Positions 1 to 9,861 are shown, counted from the first letter of the stretch. The stretch: 64,000 nucleotides of DNA from Agromyces subbeticus DSM 16689 (GCF_000421565.1 NZ_ATXG01000009.1:1-64000); one strand, 5' to 3'. The notes: a model not told the origin generated them from the letters alone. A program made the numbers and translations.

Positions 1-95
1 CGCCTTCTTACGCGGCGGTCTTCGGTGCCGAGGTGTCGGCCGCCGAAGAATGCAGCGCCTTCTTACGCGGCGGTCTTCGGTGCCGAGGTGTCGGC
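1..95. repeat. 40-bp direct repeat at the 3' end of rplT
   Basis: Bases 1-40 and 56-95 are identical. The inner copy holds the last codons and stop of rplT. The outer copy lies just downstream of that stop, so the ribosomal protein is unaffected. The repeat may continue beyond the left edge of the window, and an assembly or contig-end artefact is possible. Confidence 0.85.
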
Positions 96-449
96 AGGGA
101 GGGCCTTCTTGGCCGACTCGACGAGCGCCGCGAACGTGGCGGGCTCGTTGACCGCGAGCTCCGCGAGGATGCGACGGTCGACCTCGATGCCCGCAAGGCC
201 GAGGCCCTGGATCAGTCGGTTGTAGGTGAGGCCGTTCGCACGCGACGCGGCGTTGATGCGCTGGATCCAGAGGCGACGGAAGTCGCCCTTCTTCTGGCGA
301 CGGTCGCGGTATGCGTAGACGAGGGAGTGAGTGACCTGCTCCTTCGCCTTACGGTACAGACGCGAACGCTGGCCGCGGTAACCCTGGGCGCGCTCGAGAA
401 TGACCCGGCGCTTCTTGTGGGCGTTGACCGCCCGCTTCACTCTTGCCAT
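63..449 (-). CDS. rplT: 50S ribosomal protein L20
   Basis: This is the 128-residue L20, an early-assembly protein of the large subunit that binds 23S rRNA. The N-terminus ([15 protein letters not shown]) and the [18 protein letters not shown] core are diagnostic, and the length is usual apart from a short Ala/Pro-rich tail ([10 protein letters not shown]). The gene ends the infC-rpmI-rplT operon, 31 bp after rpmI. A GGAAGAAAC stretch just upstream is a weak ribosome site. In other bacteria L20 represses this operon by binding the mRNA; nothing here shows that directly. Its last codons are duplicated downstream. Confidence 0.98.
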   Translation of the reverse strand: MARVKRAVNAHKKRRVILERAQGYRGQRSRLYRKAKEQVTHSLVYAYRDRRQKKGDFRRLWIQRINAASRANGLTYNRLIQGLGLAGIEVDRRILAELAVNEPATFAALVESAKKALPADTSAPKTAA

Positions 450-480
450 GACTCTGTTTCTTCCTTAACGGGTCTGCGGC

Positions 481-675
481 TCAGTGGCCGAGAAGCTTCT
501 TGATGACCTTGGCGTCGGGAGCCGACACGATCTTGTCCTGGTTCAGGCGGGCCTTGCGCTTCGAGGACTTGACCTCGAGGTTGTGGCGCATCCCGGCCTG
601 CTGCTTCTTGATCTTGCCGCTGCCGGTGATCTTGAAGCGCTTCTTGGACCCGGAATGGGTCTTCTGCTTCGGCAT
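481..675 (-). CDS. rpmI: 50S ribosomal protein L35
   Basis: A 64-residue basic protein starting [15 protein letters not shown], typical of L35 in sequence and length. The ATG at 675 is preceded by AAGGAG at 681-690, which rules out the longer in-frame extension upstream. It is the middle gene of infC-rpmI-rplT, 55 bp after infC, so the three are probably co-transcribed. Confidence 0.98.
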   Translation of the reverse strand: MPKQKTHSGSKKRFKITGSGKIKKQQAGMRHNLEVKSSKRKARLNQDKIVSAPDAKVIKKLLGH

Positions 676-730
676 CTCGTCTTTCTCCTTGGTTCTGCCG
701 CCACGCGAGTGGCGGACGGGTGTGTCTGGC

Positions 731-1351
<621 letters not shown>

Positions 1352-1613
1352 GCGTGTTCTCCTCTACTCAAGCTGATTCGCTCGGTCGGGAGGCGGTTGC
1401 CGCCCGACGACGAAAGGAGAAATCCACGCATTGCGCACGGAATCCCACCGTGCAAATCATGCGGCACCCTGCCTACTCCCCTGTCTTGCGACGTGGGAGC
1501 GGAGTGCAATCGACCCGGTAACCTTGATGAAGCGGTATGCGCGGGTGGGAGAATCTCCACTTTCGTACCGGGGTGAAGCCCCGGAGCCCGAAGTAGTCTA
1601 GCAGAGGAAGTTC
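1352..1613 (-). promoter_or_regulatory. infC leader / intergenic region with hairpins
   Basis: This divergent gap separates infC (minus) from the DUF1844 gene (plus). On the infC side it holds two inverted repeats: 1384-1408 (GTCG, 3-nt bulge, GGCGG / CCGCC, CGAC) and 1435-1453 (GCACGG / CCGTGC, 7-nt loop). A third, CCGGGG / CCCCGG at 1568-1584, lies nearer DUF1844. The infC Shine-Dalgarno follows the first hairpin. The arrangement fits a structured leader for an autoregulated ribosomal operon, but I recognise no known family. TAGTCT at 1594-1599 is a plausible -10 box for the rightward gene. Confidence 0.45.
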
Positions 1614-1964
1614 GTGAACAGTAGTTCAGACGAAACCACGGTCGAGGGCGCCACGCGCGACATCGCCGAGGTACCCGCGGTCGAGATCATCACGACCGCC
1701 GCAGTGCACCTCATGAGCGCGGCCGCCGTCAAGGTCGGACTCGCGGAAGACCCCGAAGAGCAGATCGACCTCGATGAGGCGCGCAAGCTCATCAACGCGC
1801 TCGCGGGTCTCATCACCGCCGGCGCGCCCGAGATCAGCGACATGCACGCTCGGAGCCTTCGCGACGGACTGCGTTCGCTGCAACTCGCGTTCCGCGAGGC
1901 CTCGGTCATTCCCGACCCGATCGGGCAGGGGCCGGGCGAGAAGTGGACCGGCCCGGTCAGCTGA
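1614..1964 (+). CDS. DUF1844 family protein
   Basis: A 116-residue acidic protein with GTG start at 1614 and GAGGAAG 5 nt upstream. The core (EVPAVEIITTAAVHLMSAAA, then the LDEARKLINALAGLI helix) is the DUF1844 signature found beside infC in many actinobacteria. Function unknown. It has no signal peptide or membrane segment. It is transcribed away from infC and meets the Nei gene tail to tail with a 10-bp gap. Confidence 0.85.
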   Translation: MNSSSDETTVEGATRDIAEVPAVEIITTAAVHLMSAAAVKVGLAEDPEEQIDLDEARKLINALAGLITAGAPEISDMHARSLRDGLRSLQLAFREASVIPDPIGQGPGEKWTGPVS

Positions 1965-1974
1965 GCCTCACGGT

Positions 1975-2751
1975 TCAGCGCTGGCAGTTCGGGCACCACC
2001 ACGACTCCCGCAACTCGAGTTCGTTGCGGCCGAGACGACCGTGCTCGATGCGGGTGCCGCAGCGCCGACAGGCTTCTCCGCCGCGGCCGTAGACCCACAG
2101 TTGTCGGCCGCGACGGGTGTCGCCCGTCGTCGTGCGCGCTCGGCGATCGCGATTGGCACGGATGACCCGGCTGGCGAGCGCGACGAGGGGCTCGAGTTCC
2201 ACGTCGGCGACGGCCCGGGTGGGCAGGATGCCGCGGAGGAAGCAGAGCTCGTTGACGTAGACGTTGCCGAGACCGGCGAGATTGCGTTGCTCACCGAGTG
2301 CGACGGCGATGGGCGCCTCTGGCGTGCTCGAGAGTCGCCGCACGGCCTCTTGCGGGTGCCAGTCGGCGCCGAGCAGGTCGGGCCCGAGGTACTCGAGTCG
2401 CGATCGTTCCTCGTCGGCGGGGAACACCTCGAGCGTTCCGAGGTCGAAGCCGACCGCGGCGGCATCGGCAACCTCGATGAGCGCCCGTGCCTGCCACGCC
2501 GGGCGATTCCAGCGCTCGCCCGGTCGGAAGACCCGCCACTCCCCCTCCATCTTGAGATGCGAGTGCACCACGTGAGCGCCGATGCGCATCAAGAGGTGCT
2601 TGCCGCGGCTGCCCACGGAATGCACGGGCTCGCCCGTGAGGTCGACGGTCGCGAAGGCCGGCACCCTGAGCTCGCACCGGGTGACGATGCGGCCGGCGAG
2701 CGCGGCGTCGAGGCGCTGTGCCGCCTGGAAGACGGTGTCACCCTCGGGCAT
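1975..2751 (-). CDS. Fpg/Nei family DNA glycosylase (Nei2 type)
   Basis: Base-excision-repair glycosylase/AP lyase of 258 residues. After Met removal the N-terminus is PEGDTV, with catalytic Pro and Glu as in Nei proteins. The helix-two-turn-helix contains GEQRNLAGLGNVYVNELCF, and a C-terminal zinc finger uses C228, C231, C253 and C256. This resembles mycobacterial Nei2, which acts on oxidised pyrimidines, rather than Fpg. It overlaps the end of lhr by 14 bp, so the two are translationally coupled repair genes. Exact lesion preference cannot be read from sequence. Confidence 0.93.
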   Translation of the reverse strand: MPEGDTVFQAAQRLDAALAGRIVTRCELRVPAFATVDLTGEPVHSVGSRGKHLLMRIGAHVVHSHLKMEGEWRVFRPGERWNRPAWQARALIEVADAAAVGFDLGTLEVFPADEERSRLEYLGPDLLGADWHPQEAVRRLSSTPEAPIAVALGEQRNLAGLGNVYVNELCFLRGILPTRAVADVELEPLVALASRVIRANRDRRARTTTGDTRRGRQLWVYGRGGEACRRCGTRIEHGRLGRNELELRESWWCPNCQR

Positions 2752-5700
2752 CGAAGCGCAGCCCCCGTGGCGTCTCTCGGAATCCGGCTGCGCGCAGCGG
2801 CCGGTCGAGCACGGACCCGAAGACGGGTGCGCCGTTCACCGTCTCGACTCTGAGACGCTCGGAACGACCGCGAGTGAGGGCCGCGGTGAGCACGGTCGCG
2901 GCCGCCGTCAGCGCCTCGTCGTCGTCGGTCAGGATGAGGGCCGTGCGACCACCGCGCTCGAGGTAGAGCACGGCCTCGCCGTCGACGATCGCGACGAACG
3001 CCCCGGCCTTGCGTGCCGGCCGGTGCGTGCCGTCCCCGACGGGGTCGGGCCAGTCGAGCGCAGCGCCGAAGGGATTTGCTGGGTCGGTCGCCGCGAGGGC
3101 GATCGCGTCACCCTTCGGGGCGGCCCGCAGCCGATCGACGGCAGCGCCCGTCGCGAACTGCGCCCCGCCCTGGCCGTCGATGAAGTACCCGCGTCGCACT
3201 CGACCCGAGTCTTCGAATCCCGACAGGGTTCGATAGGCGAGCGCGAACCCGCCGAGGTGGCCCTCGGCCACGACGGAGCCGCGAGTGACGACGCCGTAGC
3301 GCTCGAGCAACGCCTCGCCGAGGGCGTGCGCCCTCGGCGTCGCCGCCGCGCTCGCGAGCGGCAGCACCGACCAGCGCCCGGCGGCATGCGCCGGATTGGC
3401 TCGTGCGGCTGCGGTGCGCCCGGCCTGCACGGTCGCCGCGAGCGACCGGCGCGACAGGGAGCCGGCACGCAACCGTGCGCGGGGGGTGGGCGCCGCCGTC
3501 TTGTGCGCTCCCCCACCGGTGAGCAGGCCGCGAACCGGTGCGAAGGTGTCGTTCGTCACGAGACCGGCCCAGACCAGCCGCCACAGCGCGTCGGCGAGGG
3601 CGCGATCGTCTTCGGAGCCCACGGCTTCGGCCAACTGCCGGAAGAAGAATCCGCCGCCACCGCCGAGCACCGCGATCAATTCGGCCTCGAGCGGGTCGAG
3701 CGGCGCGGCCGCCGGTTGCGGCAGCGTGAGCTCCGCGGCCTCGGCCAGGTGCAGGCTGATCCAGCCGTCATCGCCCGCGAGTGAGCCGGCGCCGGCCCAG
3801 AGCACTTCACCGGCGGCCGTCAACTCGTCGAGCATTCCGGGTCGATAGTCGCTCACCCGAGCGGGCAGCACGTAGGCCTCCCACGCCGACGCCGGAATGC
3901 GAGCGCCCTCGAGCTGCTCGATGACGGCGGCGACGCCGTCGATGCCGGTGAGCCGGCCGCCGACGTGCTGCCACGACGGCAGGAAGCGGGCGAACTCGCG
4001 CGGCTCGACCGGTTCGACCTCGTTGCGGAGCACGGCGAGCGAGCGCCGGCGGATGCGCCGCAGCACACCGGTGTCGCACCACTCCATGCCCGACCCGTGC
4101 GGCAGGAACTCGCCCTCGACCACGCGACGCTCGCCGGTGAGCCGAGCGAGCGCAGCGGATGCCACGGCGTGACCGATGCCGAAGCGCGCGGCGACGGCAT
4201 GGGCCGTGAAGGGCCCGTGCGTGCGCGCGAAGCGGGCGACGAGGTCGCCGAGCGGATCGCGCACGGGCTCGCCGAACACCTCGGGAAGCCCGGGCGGGAT
4301 GGGCACCCCGAGGGCATCGCGCAGCCGGCTGACGTCTTCGACCGCGACGAACCACGACTCGCCGGCGAACCGCACGGTCGCCGCCCGCCGCATCTGCACG
4401 AGCGAGGCGAGCGCCGCCGCGGCATCCGTCTCGTCATCGACGCGAGCGCCCACCTCGTCGGCGGTGAGCGGACCGAGATCGCTCAGCAGGTCGGCCACGC
4501 CCTCGTCGCCACGCGCGACCCGCTCGGGGTGCACGCGCTGCAGCATGCGTTCGACCTCGTCGACGACCTCGAGGTCGAGCAGCTCGCGCAACTCGACCGT
4601 GCCGAGGAGCTCGGCCAGCAGCCCCGGATCAAGCGAGAGGGCGGCCGCCCGCCGCTCGGCGAGCGGTGCGTCGCCCTCGTACATGAAGGCGCCGACATAG
4701 CCGAAGAGCAGGCTCGAGGCGAACGGGCTCGGCGACTCGGTGGTGACGTCGACGAACCGCAGCTCGCGCCGTTCGATGCGCTCGGCGAGCTTGGTGAGGG
4801 CCGGCAGGTCGTAGACGTCTTGCAGGCACTCGCGCACGGCCTCGAGCACGATCGGGAAGTCGGGGAAATCACGGGCGACCTCGAGCAGCTGCGACGCCCG
4901 CTGGCGCTGCTGCCAGAGCGGCGACCGCTTGCCGGGATTGCTGCGCGGCAGGATGAGCGCGCGCGCCGCGCACTCGCGGAACCGTGCCGCGAAGAGCGCC
5001 GACCCGCCGACGTTCGCCGTGACGAGCTCGGTGAGCTCGGCCGGCTCGAACGCGAAGAGCTCGGCGCCCGGAGGATCGTCGCCGGTGTCGGGCATGCGCA
5101 GCACGATGCCGTCGTCGCTCGCCACCGCGTTGGCGTCGACCCCGCTCTGCTCGCGGATGCGGGCGCCGATCGCGAGCGCCCACGGTGCGTGCACGCGCAT
5201 GCCGTACGGCGAATGCAGCACGATGCGCCAGTCGCCGAGCTCGTCACGGAACCGCTCGACCACGAGGTTCGTCGCGTCGGGCACCACCCGCGTCGCAGCG
5301 CGCTGGTCGTCGATGAACTTCACGAGGTTGGTGGCGGCCCGCTCGTCGAGTCCGGCGACGCGACTGCGTGCGAGCGCATCGGCCGTGGGTGCGCCGGCGA
5401 GCTCGGCGATGAACCCGCCGATCGCCGCCCCGAGCTCGACAGGGCGGCCGATGCCGTCGCCGCGCCAGAACGGCAGCCGGCCGGGTTCGCCGAAGGCGGG
5501 CGCCACGAGCACCCGGTCGTGCGTGATCTCTTGGATGCGCCAGCTCGTGGCGCCGAGCGCGAAGACATCGCCGACCCGCGACTCGTAGACCATCTCTTCG
5601 TCGAGCTCGCCGACGCGCCGCCCCGGCCCGGCCTCGCCGACCATGAACACCCCGAACAGGCCGCGGTCGGGAATCGTGCCACCGCTCGTGACGGCGAGCC

Positions 5701-7372
5701 GCTGGGCGCCGCGCCGGCCGGTGATCGTGCCGGCATCGCGATCCCACACGATGCGCGCGCGCAGCTCGCCGAATCGGTCGGACGGATACCGGCCGGCGAG
5801 CAGGTCGAGCGTTGCATCGAAGGCCGAGCGCGGCAGGGTCGCGTAGGGCGCCGCGCGACGCACGAGCTCGAACCACGACTCGACGTCCCAGTCGTCGAGT
5901 GCGGTCGCCGCGATCGTCTGCTGCGCGAGCACGTCGAGCGGATTCGAGGGGATGCGCAGCGCTTCGATGGCACCGCCGATCATGCGCTCGGCGACGACTG
6001 CGGAGTGCAGCACGTCGGCGCGATGCTTCGGGAAGATGAGCCCCTTCGAGACCTCGCCGACCTGGTGACCGGCGCGGCCGAGGCGTTGCAGTCCGCTCGC
6101 GACCGAAGGCGGCGACTCGACCTGCATGACGAGGTCGACCGCCCCCATGTCGATGCCGAGTTCGAGGCTCGAGGTCGCCACGACGCAGCGCAGCCGGCCC
6201 GACTTCAGGTCGGCCTCGACGAGCGCCCGCTCCTCTTTGCTGACCGAGCCGTGGTGCGAGCGGGCGATCACGGCTGGGGCACCTCCCGTGATGCCCGAGG
6301 CACCCACGGCCGCCGCCGGCGCGCGCCGAGTCGGCATCGACACCGCTCGGTCGGGCGACAGGGCGGTCACGTCGCCGAGAACGGCGGATGCCGCGGCATC
6401 CGCCATTTCGGTCTCGGTCTCGGTCTCGGCCTCAAGGCGCTCTGCGTCACCGGCGTCGGGGATCTCGTCGACCACGGCCGTGCGTTCGGCCCACAGCTCG
6501 TTGAGCCGGGCGGTGAGTCGCTCGGCCAGTCGACGCGAATTCGCGAAGACGATCGTGGACCGGTGTGCGAGCACTTCGTCGAGGATCGCCTCTTCGACGT
6601 GCGGCCACACCGAGCCCGAGCTCGACTCGCCGGCGAGGTCGGCGAGATCGTCGACGGGAACCGTGACCCGGAGGTCGAACCGCTTGCCCGACGCGGGCGC
6701 GACGATCGTGACCGCTCGGGTGCCGCCGAGGAAGCGAGCCACCTCTTCGTGCGGGCGCACCGTCGCCGAGAGTCCGATGCGCTGCACCGGCTGCGCCGTG
6801 AGCTCGTCGAGCCGCTCGAGTGAGAGCGCGAGATGCGAACCGCGCTTCGTGCCCGCGAGTGCATGGATCTCGTCGACGATGACCGTCTGCACGCCGCGAA
6901 GCGTCTCGCGCGCCGCGGAGGTGAGCATGAGGAAGAGCGACTCGGGCGTCGTGATCAGGATCTCGGGTGGGCGGGCGACGAGCGAACGTCGCTCGGCCGG
7001 CGGCGTGTCGCCGGAGCGCACGCCGACCGACACCTCCGGCACCTCGAGTCCGTGAGCCGCAGCCGTGCGGGCGATGCCGATGAGGGGCGCCCGCAGGTTG
7101 CGCTCGACGTCGACGCCGAGCGCCTTGAGCGGTGAGAGGTAGATGACCCGCGTGCCGGTGGTGCCGGCGTCGGCACCCTCGTGGTGCAGCCGGTCGATCG
7201 CCCAGAGGAATGCGGCGAGGGTCTTGCCCGACCCGGTCGGCGCCACGACGAGCGAGTGTTCGCCTCGCGCGATCGACTCCCACGCACCCTGCTGCACCGC
7301 CGTGGGTGCGCTGAAGGACTCGGTGAACCACGCCCGTGTCGCGGGCGAGAACGCCTCGAGCGCCTTCGTCAT
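2738..7372 (-). CDS. lhr: ATP-dependent helicase Lhr (large helicase-related protein)
   Basis: Superfamily 2 DNA helicase of 1544 residues, the usual size for full-length Lhr. From the ATG at 7372, Walker A APTGSGKT is at 44-51 and the DEIH box at 167-170, followed by the SAT motif (GLSATV) and the second RecA-like domain (ATSSLELGIDMG, then QRLGRAGH). The rest is the winged-helix and long C-terminal Lhr domain. Lhr unwinds DNA:DNA and RNA:DNA with 3'-5' polarity and is linked to mitomycin and crosslink repair in mycobacteria. A TTG 12 nt upstream is an alternative start. Between the helicase lobes is a low-complexity (ET)n stretch beside a DAAAS motif. Coupled to the Nei2 gene. Confidence 0.96.
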   Translation of the reverse strand: MTKALEAFSPATRAWFTESFSAPTAVQQGAWESIARGEHSLVVAPTGSGKTLAAFLWAIDRLHHEGADAGTTGTRVIYLSPLKALGVDVERNLRAPLIGIARTAAAHGLEVPEVSVGVRSGDTPPAERRSLVARPPEILITTPESLFLMLTSAARETLRGVQTVIVDEIHALAGTKRGSHLALSLERLDELTAQPVQRIGLSATVRPHEEVARFLGGTRAVTIVAPASGKRFDLRVTVPVDDLADLAGESSSGSVWPHVEEAILDEVLAHRSTIVFANSRRLAERLTARLNELWAERTAVVDEIPDAGDAERLEAETETETEMADAAASAVLGDVTALSPDRAVSMPTRRAPAAAVGASGITGGAPAVIARSHHGSVSKEERALVEADLKSGRLRCVVATSSLELGIDMGAVDLVMQVESPPSVASGLQRLGRAGHQVGEVSKGLIFPKHRADVLHSAVVAERMIGGAIEALRIPSNPLDVLAQQTIAATALDDWDVESWFELVRRAAPYATLPRSAFDATLDLLAGRYPSDRFGELRARIVWDRDAGTITGRRGAQRLAVTSGGTIPDRGLFGVFMVGEAGPGRRVGELDEEMVYESRVGDVFALGATSWRIQEITHDRVLVAPAFGEPGRLPFWRGDGIGRPVELGAAIGGFIAELAGAPTADALARSRVAGLDERAATNLVKFIDDQRAATRVVPDATNLVVERFRDELGDWRIVLHSPYGMRVHAPWALAIGARIREQSGVDANAVASDDGIVLRMPDTGDDPPGAELFAFEPAELTELVTANVGGSALFAARFRECAARALILPRSNPGKRSPLWQQRQRASQLLEVARDFPDFPIVLEAVRECLQDVYDLPALTKLAERIERRELRFVDVTTESPSPFASSLLFGYVGAFMYEGDAPLAERRAAALSLDPGLLAELLGTVELRELLDLEVVDEVERMLQRVHPERVARGDEGVADLLSDLGPLTADEVGARVDDETDAAAALASLVQMRRAATVRFAGESWFVAVEDVSRLRDALGVPIPPGLPEVFGEPVRDPLGDLVARFARTHGPFTAHAVAARFGIGHAVASAALARLTGERRVVEGEFLPHGSGMEWCDTGVLRRIRRRSLAVLRNEVEPVEPREFARFLPSWQHVGGRLTGIDGVAAVIEQLEGARIPASAWEAYVLPARVSDYRPGMLDELTAAGEVLWAGAGSLAGDDGWISLHLAEAAELTLPQPAAAPLDPLEAELIAVLGGGGGFFFRQLAEAVGSEDDRALADALWRLVWAGLVTNDTFAPVRGLLTGGGAHKTAAPTPRARLRAGSLSRRSLAATVQAGRTAAARANPAHAAGRWSVLPLASAAATPRAHALGEALLERYGVVTRGSVVAEGHLGGFALAYRTLSGFEDSGRVRRGYFIDGQGGAQFATGAAVDRLRAAPKGDAIALAATDPANPFGAALDWPDPVGDGTHRPARKAGAFVAIVDGEAVLYLERGGRTALILTDDDEALTAAATVLTAALTRGRSERLRVETVNGAPVFGSVLDRPLRAAGFRETPRGLRFDARG
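6409..6432. repeat. hexanucleotide repeat inside lhr
   Basis: Three CGGTCT units and one CGGCCT encode an alternating Glu-Thr run on the minus strand, in a linker between helicase motifs. Unit-number change would not shift the frame. Confidence 0.8.
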
Positions 7373-7428
7373 GACTCCATTCAAGCGGATGCCGCCGACG
7401 TCGCGGCGATTCGCCGGATCGACGCCCG

Positions 7429-8850
7429 CTAGTCGGCGGGCGGCGCCTCAGCCGGGTCGGATGCGGCGAGGGCCCGTGCGACCGCGGCGACGGTACGGCG
7501 CACCTCCGTGGCGTCCGTGCGCCAGTTGCTCACCGAGAACCGCACGACCGTGCGACCGTGCCAGTGCGAGGTCATGGCGAGCACTTCGCCCTCGTTCCAG
7601 AGCCGTTCGCTGAGGGCCGCGGTCGCTTCATCGGTCTCCAGCGCGATGCACACCTGGGTGAACACGACCTCGTTCAGCACCTCGACGCCCGCGAGCTCGC
7701 CGAGGCCGTCGGCGATGCCCCGTGCCGCATCGGCGAGCCCGTCGACCAGCCTGGCCACGCCGTCGCGACCGAGCGACCTGAGCACGGCCCACGTCGGCAC
7801 GCCGCGTGCTCGCCGCGAGAGCTCAGGCACGTTCTCGTGCGGATCGGCACCGACATCGGTCGCCTGCAGGTAGCTCGCGTGCATGCCGAGCGCGCGGCGC
7901 ATGGCCGCGGGATCGCGGACGATCGCGATGCCGCAGTCGTACGGCACGTTCAAGGTCTTGTGCGCATCCGTCGACCACGAGTCGGCGTGCTCGAACCCGA
8001 CCGTCAGCGGCCGGAGTCGCGGTGACGCGGCCGCCCACAGTCCGAAGGCGCCGTCGACGTGCACCCAGGCGCCCGCCGCATGAGCGACCTCGATCGCGGC
8101 CGCGAAGTCGTCGAACGCGCCGGAGTGTATGTTGCCGGCCTGCAGCGCGACGATCGCCGGCCCGGAGCCCGACGCGAGTACGGCTCGCAGCTGCTCGACG
8201 CGGATGCGGCCCTGCTCATCGGCCGGGACCGTGATCGGGCCGCCCAGGCCGAGGTACCGCGCCGCCAGGTCGACCGTGCCGTGTCGCTCCTCGCCGGCGA
8301 TGTACCGCACCCGCGGGGCGCCCGTGAGCCCTTCGGCCTCGACGTCCCGGCCGGCGCGGCGCAGCACTTCGTTGCGCGCGGCGGCCATGCACGAGAACTG
8401 CGCCATCGTCGCCCCGGTCGTGAAGCCGACGTCGCTTTCGGGCGGCAGCCCGAGCAGGTCGAGCAGCCACGTCGCGGCGAGTTCCTCGACCGCGATCGCG
8501 CCCGGCGTGATCGTGCGCAGCCCGGCGTTCTGATCCCATGCCGAGACGAGCCAGTCGGCGCCCAGGGCGACGGGCTGCGTGCCGCCGATGACCCAGCCGT
8601 AGAACCGAGGCGAGCCGATCGCGATGAGTCCGGGTTCGACCGTTTCGGCGAGCCGGGTGATCACCTCGAGATCGGGCTCGCCGCCGTCGGGCAGCACCCG
8701 TCCGAGCCGATCCTTGATCTCGTCGGGCGTGGCATGCGGCGGGATCGGTCGCTCGCCCACCCCTGACAGCCACGCGCGCGCATGGCGACCCGCCGCATCG
8801 ATGACCTCGCCGTAGACCCCATCGCCGGCTGTTGTGACCCCGTCGTCCAT
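7429..8850 (-). CDS. PLP-dependent group II amino-acid decarboxylase
   Basis: A 473-residue fold-type I PLP enzyme of the aromatic-L-amino-acid/glutamate decarboxylase family. Landmarks are GFTTGATMAQFSCMAAAR (phosphate binding), HVDGAFGLWA (Asp contacting the pyridine nitrogen) and STDAHKTLNVPYD (Schiff-base lysine). The N-terminal segment with PHATPDEIKDRL is typical of soluble bacterial members. I chose the ATG at 8850, with CAGGTG upstream, over a start 66 nt further out that adds an Arg-rich stretch. The substrate cannot be fixed. It stands alone 56 bp before lhr. Confidence 0.88.
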   Translation of the reverse strand: MDDGVTTAGDGVYGEVIDAAGRHARAWLSGVGERPIPPHATPDEIKDRLGRVLPDGGEPDLEVITRLAETVEPGLIAIGSPRFYGWVIGGTQPVALGADWLVSAWDQNAGLRTITPGAIAVEELAATWLLDLLGLPPESDVGFTTGATMAQFSCMAAARNEVLRRAGRDVEAEGLTGAPRVRYIAGEERHGTVDLAARYLGLGGPITVPADEQGRIRVEQLRAVLASGSGPAIVALQAGNIHSGAFDDFAAAIEVAHAAGAWVHVDGAFGLWAAASPRLRPLTVGFEHADSWSTDAHKTLNVPYDCGIAIVRDPAAMRRALGMHASYLQATDVGADPHENVPELSRRARGVPTWAVLRSLGRDGVARLVDGLADAARGIADGLGELAGVEVLNEVVFTQVCIALETDEATAALSERLWNEGEVLAMTSHWHGRTVVRFSVSNWRTDATEVRRTVAAVARALAASDPAEAPPAD

Positions 8851-8952
8851 CTCGCACCTGGATTCCGTGCGCCGTGCGCACAACCCGATTGTGCGCCGCG
8901 CGATAGGCGCCGTCAATCTCCCAGTTCCGGCGAGGACGGCAGCGGCGAAGGC

Positions 8953-8988
8953 GATGTCGATGTCGATGTCGATGTCGACGTCGATGTC
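8953..8988. repeat. hexanucleotide tandem repeat (GATGTC)6
   Basis: Six GATGTC units, the fifth being GACGTC, lie between the sseB stop and the decarboxylase start. They are non-coding in the gene model used here. A plus-strand frame would read (Asp-Val)n but has no other sign of being a gene. Confidence 0.85.
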
Positions 8989-8997
8989 GAACGACTG

Positions 8998-9861
8998 CTA
9001 GCCGGCTCGACCGCCGACGAGCTTCACCGTGAGCGAGTCGACCGATGTCGCGATGACATCGTCAGCCGCCCAGCGACGCGCGAGGCGCGCGGTGGTCGCG
9101 TCGAGCTCTTCTCGACTGAGCCCTGCGATCAGTTCGAGTCGCACCACCAGTTCGGGGCCGGCCAGGCGCGCGTCGGGATCACCGGCGAGCAGCGTCACGC
9201 CGAGCACCGCGAGCTCGCGATCGATCGAGCGGCGGAACGCGGCCTCGACATCGCGCGACTCGAACGGCGGCTGCCAGTCGAGCGACTGCGCGACCGCCCA
9301 GACGGCAGGCCGGCGAAGCACGAACTCGCTCGGCGACCCGGGATCGAGGATGACGAGATCGGTGCCGTCATCGGCAGCCGCCAGGGCCACCCGCACGCCA
9401 TCGGCCGGCACGGGTCGGGCGAGCGGGTTCCATCGCGACATCGCCTGCACCGACGCGAACACCGGCAGCACCTTGCGACCGTCGGGCCCCTGCACGGTGA
9501 CGATCGAGAGCTCCTGGCTCTTGTCGACGGCAAGGCCGTGCGCCCCCCTCTCAGCGCCGCCGTCACCGAGCTCGGCGAGCAACGGGATCAGCAGGCGAGC
9601 GCGGGAGAACGCGACGACGACGGCGGCCTGGCCAGCGTCGCCCGAGCGAAAGGCGGTCAGCGCGTTGTCGAGGGCCTCGGGTGCACTGCCGTCGTCGGCG
9701 GCATGCGTGTTCGGCTGGAAGGAACGGCCGGCCCATGGCACGCCGGCCGAATCGGCCGCGGGGTCGAGCGCCCCGGAACCGGGGTTCGACCCACCGACGG
9801 ATGCCGCGGCATCCGTCACCCGGCGGCCCGGCTCGCTGCCGGGATCACTGCGAGGCGACAT
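8998..9861 (-). CDS. SseB family protein
   Basis: A 287-residue protein with an SseB-like core (about residues 60-190: [33 protein letters not shown], then [12 protein letters not shown]). Its role is unclear. The first 55 residues are low-complexity Ala/Gly/Pro and include a DAAAS motif encoded by a perfect GGATGCCGCGGCATCC palindrome. The ATG overlaps the end of hisA by 17 bp, with GAGG upstream inside hisA, so it is the last gene of that unit. No membrane segments. Confidence 0.8.
   Translation of the reverse strand: MSPRSDPGSEPGRRVTDAAASVGGSNPGSGALDPAADSAGVPWAGRSFQPNTHAADDGSAPEALDNALTAFRSGDAGQAAVVVAFSRARLLIPLLAELGDGGAERGAHGLAVDKSQELSIVTVQGPDGRKVLPVFASVQAMSRWNPLARPVPADGVRVALAAADDGTDLVILDPGSPSEFVLRRPAVWAVAQSLDWQPPFESRDVEAAFRRSIDRELAVLGVTLLAGDPDARLAGPELVVRLELIAGLSREELDATTARLARRWAADDVIATSVDSLTVKLVGGRAG
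9799..9814. repeat. GGATGCCGCGGCATCC palindrome (copy in sseB)
   Basis: A perfect 16-bp palindrome, extended to 22 bp by flanking GAC/GTC. An identical 16-mer is at 6386-6401 in lhr, and both encode Asp-Ala-Ala-Ala-Ser. Near matches recur through the window. Confidence 0.8.

Noticed and set aside
3965-6823. 952-codon plus-strand open frame opposite lhr
   Set aside because: It is the antisense shadow of lhr caused by high GC at third positions. Its composition is Arg/Ala/Glu-rich with no domain, and it lies wholly over a convincing gene.
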